The notes below the pieces were generated by a model that saw nothing but the letters and a program-made list of their open reading frames with translations, had not been told where the DNA came from and ran no database searches. Below, piece after piece: positions 19,789-28,539 of a stretch of 64,000 nt of DNA (its first letter is position 1; each line of letters begins with the position of its first letter). The position numbers and the translations under genes were made by a program. Location of the stretch: NCBI GenBank assembly GCA_014802325.1, contig JAAVCK010000016.1, forward strand, positions 35,736 through 99,735, read 5' to 3'. Source of the DNA: Bacteroides sp. Lineage in GTDB: Bacteria; Bacteroidota; Bacteroidia; Bacteroidales; Muribaculaceae.

Positions 19789-22029
19789 ATGAATATAAAG
19801 AATGAAGTAAGTGAATTTGTAAGGTCGCAGGAAAACAATACATATAATTACCGTCAGGTTTCACACGCCATCGGGGCATCGACCCGCGCCCAGCAGCGCC
19901 AGGTGGCCATGATACTTGTAGATATGGCTTTCAACGGCGAAATTATCGAAGTTTCGCCCGGCAAATATAAATCACCGCGACTCACGTCGGCTACGACCGG
20001 CACATTTGTCCGCAGGTCAAACGGCAAGAACTCTGTGGTAACCGACACTGACGGCGAGACATTATTCGTGGCCGAGCGCAACTCCATGCATGCCCTCAAC
20101 GGCGATAAAGTCAAGGTGGAGATTGCCGCACGCCGCCGCGGTGTAGAGCCCGAGGCTATGGTGGTGGAAATCCTTGAAAAAGCCGATCAGCAATTTATAG
20201 GCACGCTCGAAGTTGACAAGCACTTCGCGTATCTGCTCACCGACTCAAAATTTCTTGCCACCGATATATTTATACCCAAGACCAAACTTAAGGGTGGCGT
20301 GACGGGCGACAAAGCGATAGTGAAAATCACCGAGTGGAAAGACGGATCGAAGAATCCACGAGGCGAGGTGATAGATATTATAGGTAAGAAAGGCGACAAT
20401 AATACCGAGATGCACGCCATTCTCGCCGAGTTCGGTCTGCCATACAAATATCCCGAGGCTGTGGAACGCGCAGCTAATAAGATACAGGCTGGTATAACCC
20501 CCGAGGAAATAGCCGCACGAGTAGATATGCGCGATGTCACCACTTTTACCATTGATCCACGCGACGCCAAGGATTTTGACGACGCCCTTTCGTTCCGCAC
20601 TCTCCCCGACGGCAACTTTGAGGTAGGTGTGCATATAGCCGACGTCACCCACTACGTTCACCCCGACACTATTATTGATCGTGAGGCATCCAAGCGAGCC
20701 ACCTCGGTGTATCTCGTTGACCGTGTAGTGCCAATGCTCCCCGAGCATCTCTGCAACGGCATCTGTTCGTTGCGACCCAATGAGGAGAAACTCGCTTTTT
20801 CGGTAGTGTTCAAGATGGACAGCAATGCCCGTGTGCTCGACTATAAGATATGCCGCACCGTCATCAAGTCTGACCGCCGCTTTACCTACGAGGAGGCTCA
20901 GGATGTGATAGAAACGCATCTCGGTGACTATGTGGAAGAAATACTTACGCTCGACAGTCTCGCAAAAATCCTGCGCAAGAAGCGCTACGAAAGCGGATCG
21001 GTGGAATTTGACCGAGCCGAAGTGAAGTTTGACATCGACGAGAAAGGTCATCCCACCGGGGTGTATTTCAAGGTGTCGAAGGATGCCAACAAACTCATCG
21101 AAGAGTTTATGCTTCTGGCCAACAAGACTGTGGCTTGCCATGTGGGTGCCGTCAAGGGCAAGAAGAAAGCTAAAGCATTCGTATATCGTGTCCACGATAT
21201 GCCCGACGCTACCAAGCTCGAAGACCTTGCCAAAGTTGCACGCACGTTTGGCTACAAGGTGAAGGTAAACGGTTCGCCCCGTGAGGTAAACCGCTCCATC
21301 AACAAGATGCTCAACGATATAAAGAACGCTCCGGAGGAAAACTATCTGGCCACACTGGCCATCCGCTCAATGGCCAAGGCCATATATTCGACTGACAATA
21401 TCGGTCACTACGGTCTGGGATTTGAGTATTACACTCACTTCACCTCGCCTATCCGCCGCTATCCTGACATGCTCGTCCACAGGCTGCTGGCTCGCTATCT
21501 TGACGGAGGCCGCAGCGTAAACCTTCAGAAACTTGAAGACGAGTGTAAGCACGACTCCGATATGGAGCAGCTCGCTTCCAATGCCGAGCGCTCGTCGATC
21601 AAATACAAGCAGGTGGAATATATGCGTGACCATCTTGGCGAGGAATACGCCGGAATGATCTCAGGCGTCACGGAGTGGGGTCTTTATGTGGAGCTGGAAG
21701 AGAATCTCTGCGAGGGACTTATACCCATGCGTGACCTGGCCGACGATTACTATGACTTCGATGAGAGCAACCACTGTCTGGTAGGTCGCCGCAGCAAGAC
21801 CCGCTACCGCCTGGGCGATAAGATAAAAGTGCGTGTGGCCCGCGCCGATCTTGATAAGAAGCAACTCGACTTCGTGCTTGCCGATGCGCCGGTGCGCCGT
21901 CAGGACGAGGATCAGATGGGACGCAAGGTCAGTGTGCAGCAGGCTCTGAGTTCCGGAGGTAAGGAGAAATCCAAGACCAAATCGCGCTCTCGTTCCGGCA
22001 AAGGCTCCAAGTCGCCGAAGCGCCACTGA
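19789..22029 (+). CDS. rnr: Ribonuclease R
   Basis: 746 residues. A processive 3'-5' exoribonuclease of the RNB family that degrades structured RNA. Cold-shock-type domains occupy about residues 60-230. The RNB domain has the metal-binding Asp cluster in TIDPRDAKDFDDALSF and the conserved HFTSPIRRYPDMLVHRLL. An S1 domain (MISGVTEWGLYVELEENL) lies near 625-700, and a basic Lys/Ser tail (SKTKSRSRSGKGSKSPKRH) closes the protein and probably contacts RNA. It follows the gyrB terminator, so it should be expressed separately. Confidence 0.95.
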   Translation: MNIKNEVSEFVRSQENNTYNYRQVSHAIGASTRAQQRQVAMILVDMAFNGEIIEVSPGKYKSPRLTSATTGTFVRRSNGKNSVVTDTDGETLFVAERNSMHALNGDKVKVEIAARRRGVEPEAMVVEILEKADQQFIGTLEVDKHFAYLLTDSKFLATDIFIPKTKLKGGVTGDKAIVKITEWKDGSKNPRGEVIDIIGKKGDNNTEMHAILAEFGLPYKYPEAVERAANKIQAGITPEEIAARVDMRDVTTFTIDPRDAKDFDDALSFRTLPDGNFEVGVHIADVTHYVHPDTIIDREASKRATSVYLVDRVVPMLPEHLCNGICSLRPNEEKLAFSVVFKMDSNARVLDYKICRTVIKSDRRFTYEEAQDVIETHLGDYVEEILTLDSLAKILRKKRYESGSVEFDRAEVKFDIDEKGHPTGVYFKVSKDANKLIEEFMLLANKTVACHVGAVKGKKKAKAFVYRVHDMPDATKLEDLAKVARTFGYKVKVNGSPREVNRSINKMLNDIKNAPEENYLATLAIRSMAKAIYSTDNIGHYGLGFEYYTHFTSPIRRYPDMLVHRLLARYLDGGRSVNLQKLEDECKHDSDMEQLASNAERSSIKYKQVEYMRDHLGEEYAGMISGVTEWGLYVELEENLCEGLIPMRDLADDYYDFDESNHCLVGRRSKTRYRLGDKIKVRVARADLDKKQLDFVLADAPVRRQDEDQMGRKVSVQQALSSGGKEKSKTKSRSRSGKGSKSPKRH

Positions 22030-22074
22030 TCATCAAGTGAACTGTTAGATATATAAACCAATCATTATTACGAA

Positions 22075-23286
22075 ATGGCAATGAAAAAAATTCTTCTTAC
22101 GGCTTTGGCCCTCGGTGCGTTTGCCGGTGTCAAGGCTGCTGACAACGATTCGATTCCCGCAGATTCGGTGAAAGGATTCGTTTTTACTGATATCAAACTC
22201 GTACCCACTACTTCGGTTAAAGACCAGAATAAGTCGGGTACATGCTGGAGCTTTGCCGGAACATCATTTCTCGAAGACGAGATACTACGCAAGAGCGGCA
22301 AGGAGGTAGATCTCAGCGAGATGTTTACCGTGCGCCACTGTTATGAGGACAAGGCTGTGAAATATATGCGCATGCAGGGCAACACAAATTTCGCAGCAGG
22401 CGGTTCGATAGTCGATGTGCCCAATGTATTCGCTACTTATGGAGCTATCCCCGAGGAAGTATACTCCGGCCTTAACTATGGCGAGGAGAAGCATGATCAC
22501 GGCGAACTCGATGCAGCTCTGTCGGCTTATCTCAAAGCCGTGTATGCCAATAAGGGTAAGCACCTGTCTACAGCGTGGAAAGCCGGCTTTGATGGTATTC
22601 TTGACGCTTATCTTGGTAAGATTCCCGAGACATTTGTGTATGAAGGCGTGACCTATACTCCCGAGACCTATGCGAAATCGCTCGGACTTAACGCCGACGA
22701 TTATGTAGCTCTTACCTCGTTCATTCATCATCCCTATTACAAACCGTTTATCCTTGAAGTGTGTGATAACTGGACCAACGACGGATATGTCAATCTCCCG
22801 CTCGACGAATTTAAGGCGGTCGTAGACAATGCACTCGACAACGGTTACAGCGTGGAATGGGCTGCCGACGTGAGCGAGGGCGGATTCAAATGGCGTGAAG
22901 GTTATGCAGTGATTCCTAAGGCCAAGACTACCGCTGATATGGACGGCACAGAGCTCTCGCGCTGGGTGAAGCTCTCGGATAAAGAGCGCGAGGAGTCGCG
23001 CTACAATCTCACCGGTCCGGTAGAGGAAATTGAAGTGACTCCCGAGGTGCGTCAGGAGATGTTTGACCGACTTGAGACCACCGACGATCACGGCATGGTA
23101 ATCATCGGTAAGGCCGTGGACCAGGAAGGTAACAAGTATTATAAGGTGAAAAACTCGTGGGATACCAATCAGGTTTACGACGGATATTTCTACGTTTCAG
23201 AGCCTTATTTCCTTGCCAAGACTCTCAGCATTCTCGTCAACAAGGAAGCTCTCCCCAAGGCAGTAGCCAAAAAAATCAGCAAGTGA
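22075..23286 (+). CDS. Secreted C1-family cysteine peptidase (aminopeptidase C / bleomycin hydrolase type)
   Basis: 403 residues. The papain-fold triad is complete: Cys near 60 in NKSGTCWSFAGTSFLEDE, His near 342 in TDDHGMVIIG, Asn near 360 in KVKNSWD. Unlike cytosolic PepC it starts with a signal peptide (KKILLTALALGAFAGVKAA), so it acts in the periplasm or outside. Either of two close ATGs (22075 or 22081) may be used. Bleomycin-hydrolase-type enzymes trim N-terminal residues from peptides. No neighbour appears co-transcribed. Confidence 0.88.
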   Translation: MAMKKILLTALALGAFAGVKAADNDSIPADSVKGFVFTDIKLVPTTSVKDQNKSGTCWSFAGTSFLEDEILRKSGKEVDLSEMFTVRHCYEDKAVKYMRMQGNTNFAAGGSIVDVPNVFATYGAIPEEVYSGLNYGEEKHDHGELDAALSAYLKAVYANKGKHLSTAWKAGFDGILDAYLGKIPETFVYEGVTYTPETYAKSLGLNADDYVALTSFIHHPYYKPFILEVCDNWTNDGYVNLPLDEFKAVVDNALDNGYSVEWAADVSEGGFKWREGYAVIPKAKTTADMDGTELSRWVKLSDKEREESRYNLTGPVEEIEVTPEVRQEMFDRLETTDDHGMVIIGKAVDQEGNKYYKVKNSWDTNQVYDGYFYVSEPYFLAKTLSILVNKEALPKAVAKKISK

Positions 23287-23304
23287 TTTGAAATAATTTT
23301 TACA

Positions 23305-23335
23305 AGAGGCCGACACGGATTCCGCGCCGGCCTCT
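23305..23335 (+). terminator. Possible weak terminator hairpin
   Basis: AGAGGCCG (23305-23312) pairs perfectly with CGGCCTCT (23328-23335). There is no U-run, and it ends 8 bp before the next start codon, so it may instead act on translation of the downstream gene. Confidence 0.35.
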
Positions 23336-23343
23336 GTCGGCTT

Positions 23344-24399
23344 ATGAATGTATATATTTTTAATCCGGAAAACGATCTTGCTCTCGGAATCGACTGCCTG
23401 AATTATACGCCGTCGCCGCACGCAGCAGCCCTTCACAGAGACGGGGAATTGTTTCCGGCGTGGTGGGCAAGTGAGGAAGACTACATAGTGGCCCCGCATG
23501 CCGACGACGCCGATCGCCGGTGGCTCCGCGATAATTATGGCCTGGTGACTGCCGACGGCTTCAACCCCGATGAATGTACGCCTCAACCATGGGGATGGAG
23601 TCGCAACGCCGCATATCTCTTGCGCCACGCGGGAGTAGGCGACAAGTGCCTGCCGGCCGAAGAGCAGCTTACCCTTTATCGCCGGCTCAGTCACCGGCAC
23701 ACGGCTTCAGCTCTACTCGACCTGATAGGATACAGTGGAGAAATGCCTGTGGTGACTTCCGATGTAGAGGATGCGATGGCGGCTATATCGAGGCTCGGCA
23801 GCGGATTTGTGAAAAGTCCGTGGTCAGGTAGCGGTAGAGGTGTATTTAATTCGGCCGGACTGGCTCAAGCGCCGTTGCGACGTCGCATCGAAGGCATAAT
23901 CCACCGTCAGGGAAATGTGATTATCGAAAAGCCTTTGGCGAAGATACTTGACTTTGCCGTCCTGTACAGTGCCGGCGAAGAGGGTGTGAGATTTCACGGC
24001 CTGTCGGTATTCGAGGCTGAGGCGCGAGGCATGTATGCGGGCAATCTCGCTGCACCTCAGGCATATCTGCGTGAGAGAATCACGACTCTTGCGGGCGACG
24101 ACGCTCTCGATTGCACGGTGACTCAGGTAGCGGCAGGCCTTAACGAGTTGCTGGCCGGACGCTATTACGGGCCGTTGGGGGTGGATATGATGGTATGCAC
24201 TGCCGATGACGGCACGCCGGCCATAATGCCGTGCATTGAGATAAACCTGCGGCGCACGATGGGATTCGTGGCTATGGACGTGGCAGCGCGTCTGGGTATA
24301 GAAGAGCCGCGACGCCTCACCTGGCATCGCGGCCCGTTACCAGCGGGGGCAGTAGCTTTACTGCGCCCCGGAAAAGAGTTTACACCTGTGCTGTTGTAA
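23344..24399 (+). CDS. ATP-grasp-like protein of unknown function
   Basis: 351 residues, cytosolic. I do not know a named function. The N-terminus (MNVYIFNPENDLALG) is a distinctive conserved start in Bacteroidales hypothetical proteins. The second half reads like an ATP-grasp fold: FVKSPWSGSGRGVF for the nucleotide-binding Lys and Gly-rich loop, VIIEKPLAKILDF, GPLGVDMMVC and a metal-binding CIEINLRRTMG. ATP-grasp enzymes join a carboxylate to an amine or thiol. The gene is not in an evident operon, so the substrates cannot be guessed. Confidence 0.7.
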   Translation: MNVYIFNPENDLALGIDCLNYTPSPHAAALHRDGELFPAWWASEEDYIVAPHADDADRRWLRDNYGLVTADGFNPDECTPQPWGWSRNAAYLLRHAGVGDKCLPAEEQLTLYRRLSHRHTASALLDLIGYSGEMPVVTSDVEDAMAAISRLGSGFVKSPWSGSGRGVFNSAGLAQAPLRRRIEGIIHRQGNVIIEKPLAKILDFAVLYSAGEEGVRFHGLSVFEAEARGMYAGNLAAPQAYLRERITTLAGDDALDCTVTQVAAGLNELLAGRYYGPLGVDMMVCTADDGTPAIMPCIEINLRRTMGFVAMDVAARLGIEEPRRLTWHRGPLPAGAVALLRPGKEFTPVLL

Positions 24400-24407
24400 G
24401 CCCGGTT

Positions 24408-24962
24408 TCAGAGCAGAATCTGTGCTGCTATTTCGTCGGCTGCTTCCTGATTTTTCAGTGTCTCGATAATGGTGAGAGCAAACTGAGTGGCCGACGAAGG
24501 ACCATTGGCGGTAATAAAATGACCGTCTTTCACCACACGCTGATGTTTCACCGTGGCACCTCCGGCCGCGAGTCCTTCCTCAAAGCCGGGATAAGCGGTG
24601 GCGTGCTTGCCGTCGAGCAGGCCGAGAGGAGCCAGCACCACTGCCGGAGCGGCACATATAGCTGCTATGCGACCACCTTTTTTTGCCTGAGCGATAAGGG
24701 CTTCCACCACTTCGGCGCAATCAGCCAGATTGGCGGCGCCGGGCATACCGCCGGGGAGCACTATCATCTCGGCATCGGTCATTTCAGCAGGATTGATGAT
24801 ACCGTCGGCAGCCACTTCTATACCGTGGGCACCGCGCACGGCAGTGGTCTTGTTGATCGATAGAGTTACGGTGTCGATTCCTGCGCGGCGCAGAAGGTCA
24901 ACTGTAGTCAGGGCCTCGATTTCCTCGAAACCATCGGCCAATATCACATAAGTCTTATTCAT
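24408..24962 (-). CDS. DJ-1/PfpI family protein (YajL/PARK7-like)
   Basis: 184 residues, one domain. The reactive Cys sits in the nucleophile elbow at about residue 102 (IAAICAAPAVVLAPLGLLDG), the acidic partner Glu near 15 in DGFEEIEALTTVD, and HFITANGPSSATQFAL near the end is typical of the DJ-1/YajL branch. Members protect against oxidative and carbonyl stress; glyoxalase and deglycase activities have been reported and debated. It is convergent with the ATP-grasp gene. Confidence 0.9.
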   Translation of the reverse strand: MNKTYVILADGFEEIEALTTVDLLRRAGIDTVTLSINKTTAVRGAHGIEVAADGIINPAEMTDAEMIVLPGGMPGAANLADCAEVVEALIAQAKKGGRIAAICAAPAVVLAPLGLLDGKHATAYPGFEEGLAAGGATVKHQRVVKDGHFITANGPSSATQFALTIIETLKNQEAADEIAAQILL

Positions 24963-25061
24963 AATAAAATGTATTTTTTACAAATATAGTGAGAATAAAC
25001 CGAAATCCGGTAATTCCCACTATATTTCAACGCATATCGGCGCGTAAATGTTGAGGCTCTG

Positions 25062-27023
25062 TCAGTAGCGTTTCCACATGATGCGCATCGAATTGAGTAC
25101 GGCGAGGAGTGCCACACCTACATCAGCAAATACCGCGCCCCAAAGCGACGCATATCCCATAGCACCAAGTATAAGTATAATTACTTTTATGGCTATGGCG
25201 CCTACGATATTCTGCATGACAATAGTGCGGGTTACGCGACCTATCTTTATGGCCGTGGCTATGCGTGATGGCGAGTCGGTCTGAATCACCACATCGGCAC
25301 TCTCGATGGCAGCGTCAGAACCCAGACCGCCCATAGCGATACCGACGTTGCTGAGCGCAAGCACGGGCGCATCGTTCATACCGTCGCCCACGAAAGCCAC
25401 GTTGCAGCCTGGTGTCGAAGCGAGCCGTTCCACATATCGGGCCTTATCCTGAGGCAGAAGTTCGCCGTGTGATTCATTGATGCCAAGCTGCGATGCGAAA
25501 TCGTCGACAATTTCCTTACGGTCGCCCGACAGCATCACTAAACGGTCAATCCCCAGGCCGCGAAGCAGGGTGACGGTCTCTGACGCGTCAGGTTTGGCCG
25601 TATCGGCAAGGATGGCACATCCGGCATATTCACCGTCGACCGCACACCATATTACCGATCCTTTGGCCGAGAGGCCGGCTTTGGCAGGTATGGCGATACC
25701 GGCCTCTGAAAGCATACGCGAATTACCGGCGAGTACCGTGTGACCGTCCACTGTGGCGGTGACGCCATGTCCGGCCTTTTCCGACATATACGTTGCATGA
25801 GGTATCGCGATGCCCTGCGACTCGGTGTGACGGATGAGCGTCATCGCAAGGGGGTGTGAGCTGCCACGTTCGGCTGCAGCCATGAGAGCGAGCAACTCAC
25901 GGTTTTGTATGGACGTAGACTCTACGGAAGCTACTGAGAACTGACCGGTGGTGAGTGTTCCGGTCTTGTCCATAGCCACGACATTGACCCGCGTGATGGC
26001 TTCAAGATAATTACCGCCCTTGAAGAGGATGCCCGCACGCGATGCAGCTCCGATACCGGCATAGTAGCCGAGCGGAACACTTATGACCAGGGCGCAAGGG
26101 CAGGAGATGACAAGAAACACCAGTGCGCGGTAAAGCCATTCCGAGAATATGAAATGGTACGAAGTAAGTGCTCCGGCTATGGCGGGAACAATGATGAGCA
26201 GCATGGCAAGCGCAATCACAACGGGGGTGTAGATACGGGCAAACTTGCGGATGAACATTTCGGCATGCGCTTTGCGCGATGAAGCGTTTTCCACCATGGC
26301 GAGTATTCGTTGCATGGCGCTGTCGGAGTAGCGGCGGCTTACTTCAAGTCTTACACTCTGATTAAGCGCTATCATTCCGGCAAGTACTTCGCCACCACGA
26401 TTTATGGAGCGGGGCACGCTTTCGCCTGTCAGAGCCGAGGTGTCGAAAAGTCCGTCGCCGTCGGTCAGCACGCCGTCGAGCGGCACCCTTGCGCCCGGAC
26501 CCACTTCAATAATCTCGCCGATGCTCACACTTTCGGGATCTACCTGTACAGACTTGCCGTCGCGCAGAGCTGTCACTTTCTTTATACCGCCTCCGATAAG
26601 GCTGGAAATGTCGGCTCGTGCACGGTCTACAGCTCTGTGTTGCAGCCTCTCGCCGATCGACGAGAAGAGCATCACGCCTACCGCTTCAGGAAATTCTCTG
26701 ATGCAGAATGCACCGATACAAGCTATCACCATGAGAGTATTTTCATTAAATATATCGCCCGATGCTATGGCTTCGGCCGCTTCTTTCATTACCGGCGCTC
26801 CTACCGGAAGAAATGCCACGATATACCATAAAAGTTCAATGCGGGTGTCTGCGAAAAATTGTATACCGAAATGGCTCATAAGCAGACCGGCTGCGAGCAT
26901 GAGTGCGGATACGGCGGGGGCTATCCACGCCGACGCGCCGCTGGAGTGGTGATTGTGACATCCGTCGTGACCGCATCCGTGGTGGTGGTTATGATGGTCG
27001 TGAGAGTGAGTGTGATGTGTCAT
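25062..27023 (-). CDS. P1B-type heavy-metal-translocating ATPase (probable Zn/Cd/Co export)
   Basis: 653 residues. The N-terminus (residues 1-29) carries over ten His plus two Cys instead of a ferredoxin-like HMA domain. Membrane helices lead to ISCPCALVISVPLGYY with the CPC metal site. The phosphorylated Asp is in AMDKTGTLTTG, SSHPLA gives the nucleotide-binding His-Pro, and FVGDGMNDAPVLA the hinge. CPC plus a His-rich tail and the last-helix segment AVFADVGVALLAVLNSMR fit the Zn2+/Cd2+ subgroup. It has its own promoter (-7 at 27050-27057) divergent from rubrerythrin. Confidence 0.92.
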   Translation of the reverse strand: MTHHTHSHDHHNHHHGCGHDGCHNHHSSGASAWIAPAVSALMLAAGLLMSHFGIQFFADTRIELLWYIVAFLPVGAPVMKEAAEAIASGDIFNENTLMVIACIGAFCIREFPEAVGVMLFSSIGERLQHRAVDRARADISSLIGGGIKKVTALRDGKSVQVDPESVSIGEIIEVGPGARVPLDGVLTDGDGLFDTSALTGESVPRSINRGGEVLAGMIALNQSVRLEVSRRYSDSAMQRILAMVENASSRKAHAEMFIRKFARIYTPVVIALAMLLIIVPAIAGALTSYHFIFSEWLYRALVFLVISCPCALVISVPLGYYAGIGAASRAGILFKGGNYLEAITRVNVVAMDKTGTLTTGQFSVASVESTSIQNRELLALMAAAERGSSHPLAMTLIRHTESQGIAIPHATYMSEKAGHGVTATVDGHTVLAGNSRMLSEAGIAIPAKAGLSAKGSVIWCAVDGEYAGCAILADTAKPDASETVTLLRGLGIDRLVMLSGDRKEIVDDFASQLGINESHGELLPQDKARYVERLASTPGCNVAFVGDGMNDAPVLALSNVGIAMGGLGSDAAIESADVVIQTDSPSRIATAIKIGRVTRTIVMQNIVGAIAIKVIILILGAMGYASLWGAVFADVGVALLAVLNSMRIMWKRY

Positions 27024-27049
27024 AACTGTATGGTTTTGTTATTACGGTA

Positions 27050-27057
27050 CAAAGTTA
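27050..27057 (-). promoter_or_regulatory. -7 element of the metal ATPase gene
   Basis: TAACTTTG on the minus strand, 27 bp before the start codon. A -33 element at the usual spacing is not clear. Confidence 0.5.
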
Positions 27058-27164
27058 GGCCATAATTTATGCAACCCGGTAGCAAAATAAATCCACTCTT
27101 GCCATGAACCAATTCCGCGGCACTATTGTTATAAATGCATAAACACGTTAAAACTATTCAAATT

Positions 27165-27707
27165 ATGAAAGAACTTAAAGGCTCAAAGACTGAAGAAAAT
27201 CTGCGTATTGCTTTTGCCGGCGAATCGCAGGCTTGTGTAAAATATTCCTATTATGCCAAGAAGGCTAAGCAGGATGGTTATGTGCAGTTCTCTCAGATAT
27301 TCGAGGAGACAGCTTCAAATGAGAAGGCGCACGCCAAGATCTGGTTCAAGCTCCTTCATGGCGGTGATGTTCCCGGCACCGAGGCCAATCTCGTTGACGC
27401 AGCTGCCGGCGAACACTTTGAATGGACCGACATGTACTATGATTTTGCCAAGGTAGCCGAAGAAGAAGGCTTCACTGACATTGCCCGTCTCTTCAAACTC
27501 GTGGGCGACATTGAGAAAACCCATGAGGAACGTTACCTCAAATTACTTGGCAATCTTAAAGAGGGTATCGTGTTCTCGCGCGACGACGATCGTATCTGGC
27601 AGTGCCAGGAGTGCGGACATATCCACGTCGGCAAGAAGGCTCCCGAAATATGCCCCGTGTGCAAGCATCCTCAGGCATACTTTGAGATCGAAGCAAAGAA
27701 CTATTAA
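27165..27707 (+). CDS. rbr: Rubrerythrin
   Basis: 180 residues from the ATG at 27165 ([13 protein letters not shown]); an upstream in-frame start adds ten unlikely residues. A ferritin-like four-helix domain carries the di-iron ligands ([32 protein letters not shown]). A C-terminal rubredoxin-like domain has two CxxC pairs ([10 protein letters not shown] and ICPVCKHP). It reduces hydrogen peroxide in anaerobes. It is monocistronic and ends at a hairpin that overlaps the end of the convergent DAHP synthase gene. Confidence 0.95.
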   Translation: MKELKGSKTEENLRIAFAGESQACVKYSYYAKKAKQDGYVQFSQIFEETASNEKAHAKIWFKLLHGGDVPGTEANLVDAAAGEHFEWTDMYYDFAKVAEEEGFTDIARLFKLVGDIEKTHEERYLKLLGNLKEGIVFSRDDDRIWQCQECGHIHVGKKAPEICPVCKHPQAYFEIEAKNY

Positions 27708-27731
27708 TATCTCTATAAGTTAAAAATATCA

Positions 27732-27768
27732 GGAAGGCTGTGCCGTCAACATGCGGCGCAGCCTTTCC
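27732..27768. terminator. Shared terminator overlapping the DAHP synthase stop
   Basis: GGAAGGCTGTGCCG (27732-27745) pairs with CGGCGCAGCCTTTCC (27754-27768) with a G-U and a bulge. It follows rubrerythrin by about 25 bp and covers the last codons of the minus-strand gene, so it can end transcription from both sides. Confidence 0.6.
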
Positions 27769-28531
27769 ATATATCCATCACCGGCTTGATGTCCGACGGC
27801 AGAATCTGCTGAAAACTGTCGGTGAGCGCGGAGTCAGGATCACAATGCGACTCAATAATCAGCCCGTCATAGCCCAACTCGCGGGCACGGGCGGAGAGCG
27901 GAAGTATCATCTGCCGAGCGCCGCCCATGTGCGACGGATCGCAGATTATTGGCAGCCCGGGCAATTCTTTTCTGAATTCCGCCACAAGCTCCCATAGCGG
28001 GGCGTTGCGGTAAGAAGTCTCTCCCGGTATCTTGAATCCGCGATGCACTGCGGCGAGCCGGCGCAGACCGCTGTTGTAGAAGCGCTCCACGGCGCCTATC
28101 CACAGATTCATATCTACGCACGATGGATTCTTGATAAGCACCGGCACATCGCAGCCTCTCAGACTGTCGGCAATATCTTGTACGGCAAACGGCGACACGG
28201 TAGTGCGCGCACCGATCCAGAGAATATCCACACCCGCATCAAGTGCAGCCTCAACATGTGCGGCGCATCCCACCTCGGTAGCTGTGAGCATGCCGGTGGA
28301 TTTTTTTACTTCTGACAGCCAGCCGAGAGCTTTTGCTCCATGGCCTTCAAATCCGCCGGGACGGGTGCGCGGTTTCCACGTGCCCGCGCGGAATATTTTG
28401 ATGCCCTGCGCGCACAGTTGGCGTGCAGTGAGCAGCATCCGGTCAAGACTTTCAGCCGAGCAGGGTCCTGCGATGATGAGGCCGTCGCGGCTGTGAGTAT
28501 CGGAGAGAACTGGAAGAAAATCAGTAGGCAT
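27746..28531 (-). CDS. DAHP synthase, stand-alone (AroF/KDOPS-like type)
   Basis: 261 residues. It condenses phosphoenolpyruvate and erythrose 4-phosphate, the first shikimate step. Seen are IIAGPCSAES, RAGTWKPRTRPGGFEG, LWIGARTTVSPFAVQDIAD, VLIKNPSC and CDPSHMGG, all standard for the type-I-beta class. It stops after the barrel; the chorismate mutase domain that is fused in many Bacteroidales homologues is absent, and the stop is a normal TGA. It begins 8 bp after the CcsBA stop, so it is probably the last gene of the large minus-strand redox operon. This suggests a dedicated second DAHP synthase, though I cannot see whether another copy exists. Confidence 0.9.
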   Translation of the reverse strand: MPTDFLPVLSDTHSRDGLIIAGPCSAESLDRMLLTARQLCAQGIKIFRAGTWKPRTRPGGFEGHGAKALGWLSEVKKSTGMLTATEVGCAAHVEAALDAGVDILWIGARTTVSPFAVQDIADSLRGCDVPVLIKNPSCVDMNLWIGAVERFYNSGLRRLAAVHRGFKIPGETSYRNAPLWELVAEFRKELPGLPIICDPSHMGGARQMILPLSARARELGYDGLIIESHCDPDSALTDSFQQILPSDIKPVMDIWKGCAAC

Positions 28532-28539
28532 GTTTTGCG

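Noticed and set aside
27746..28531. DAHP synthase as a truncated pseudogene of the mutase fusion
   Set aside because: The barrel is complete and ends in a normal stop codon at a terminator; no mutase remnant is seen downstream.
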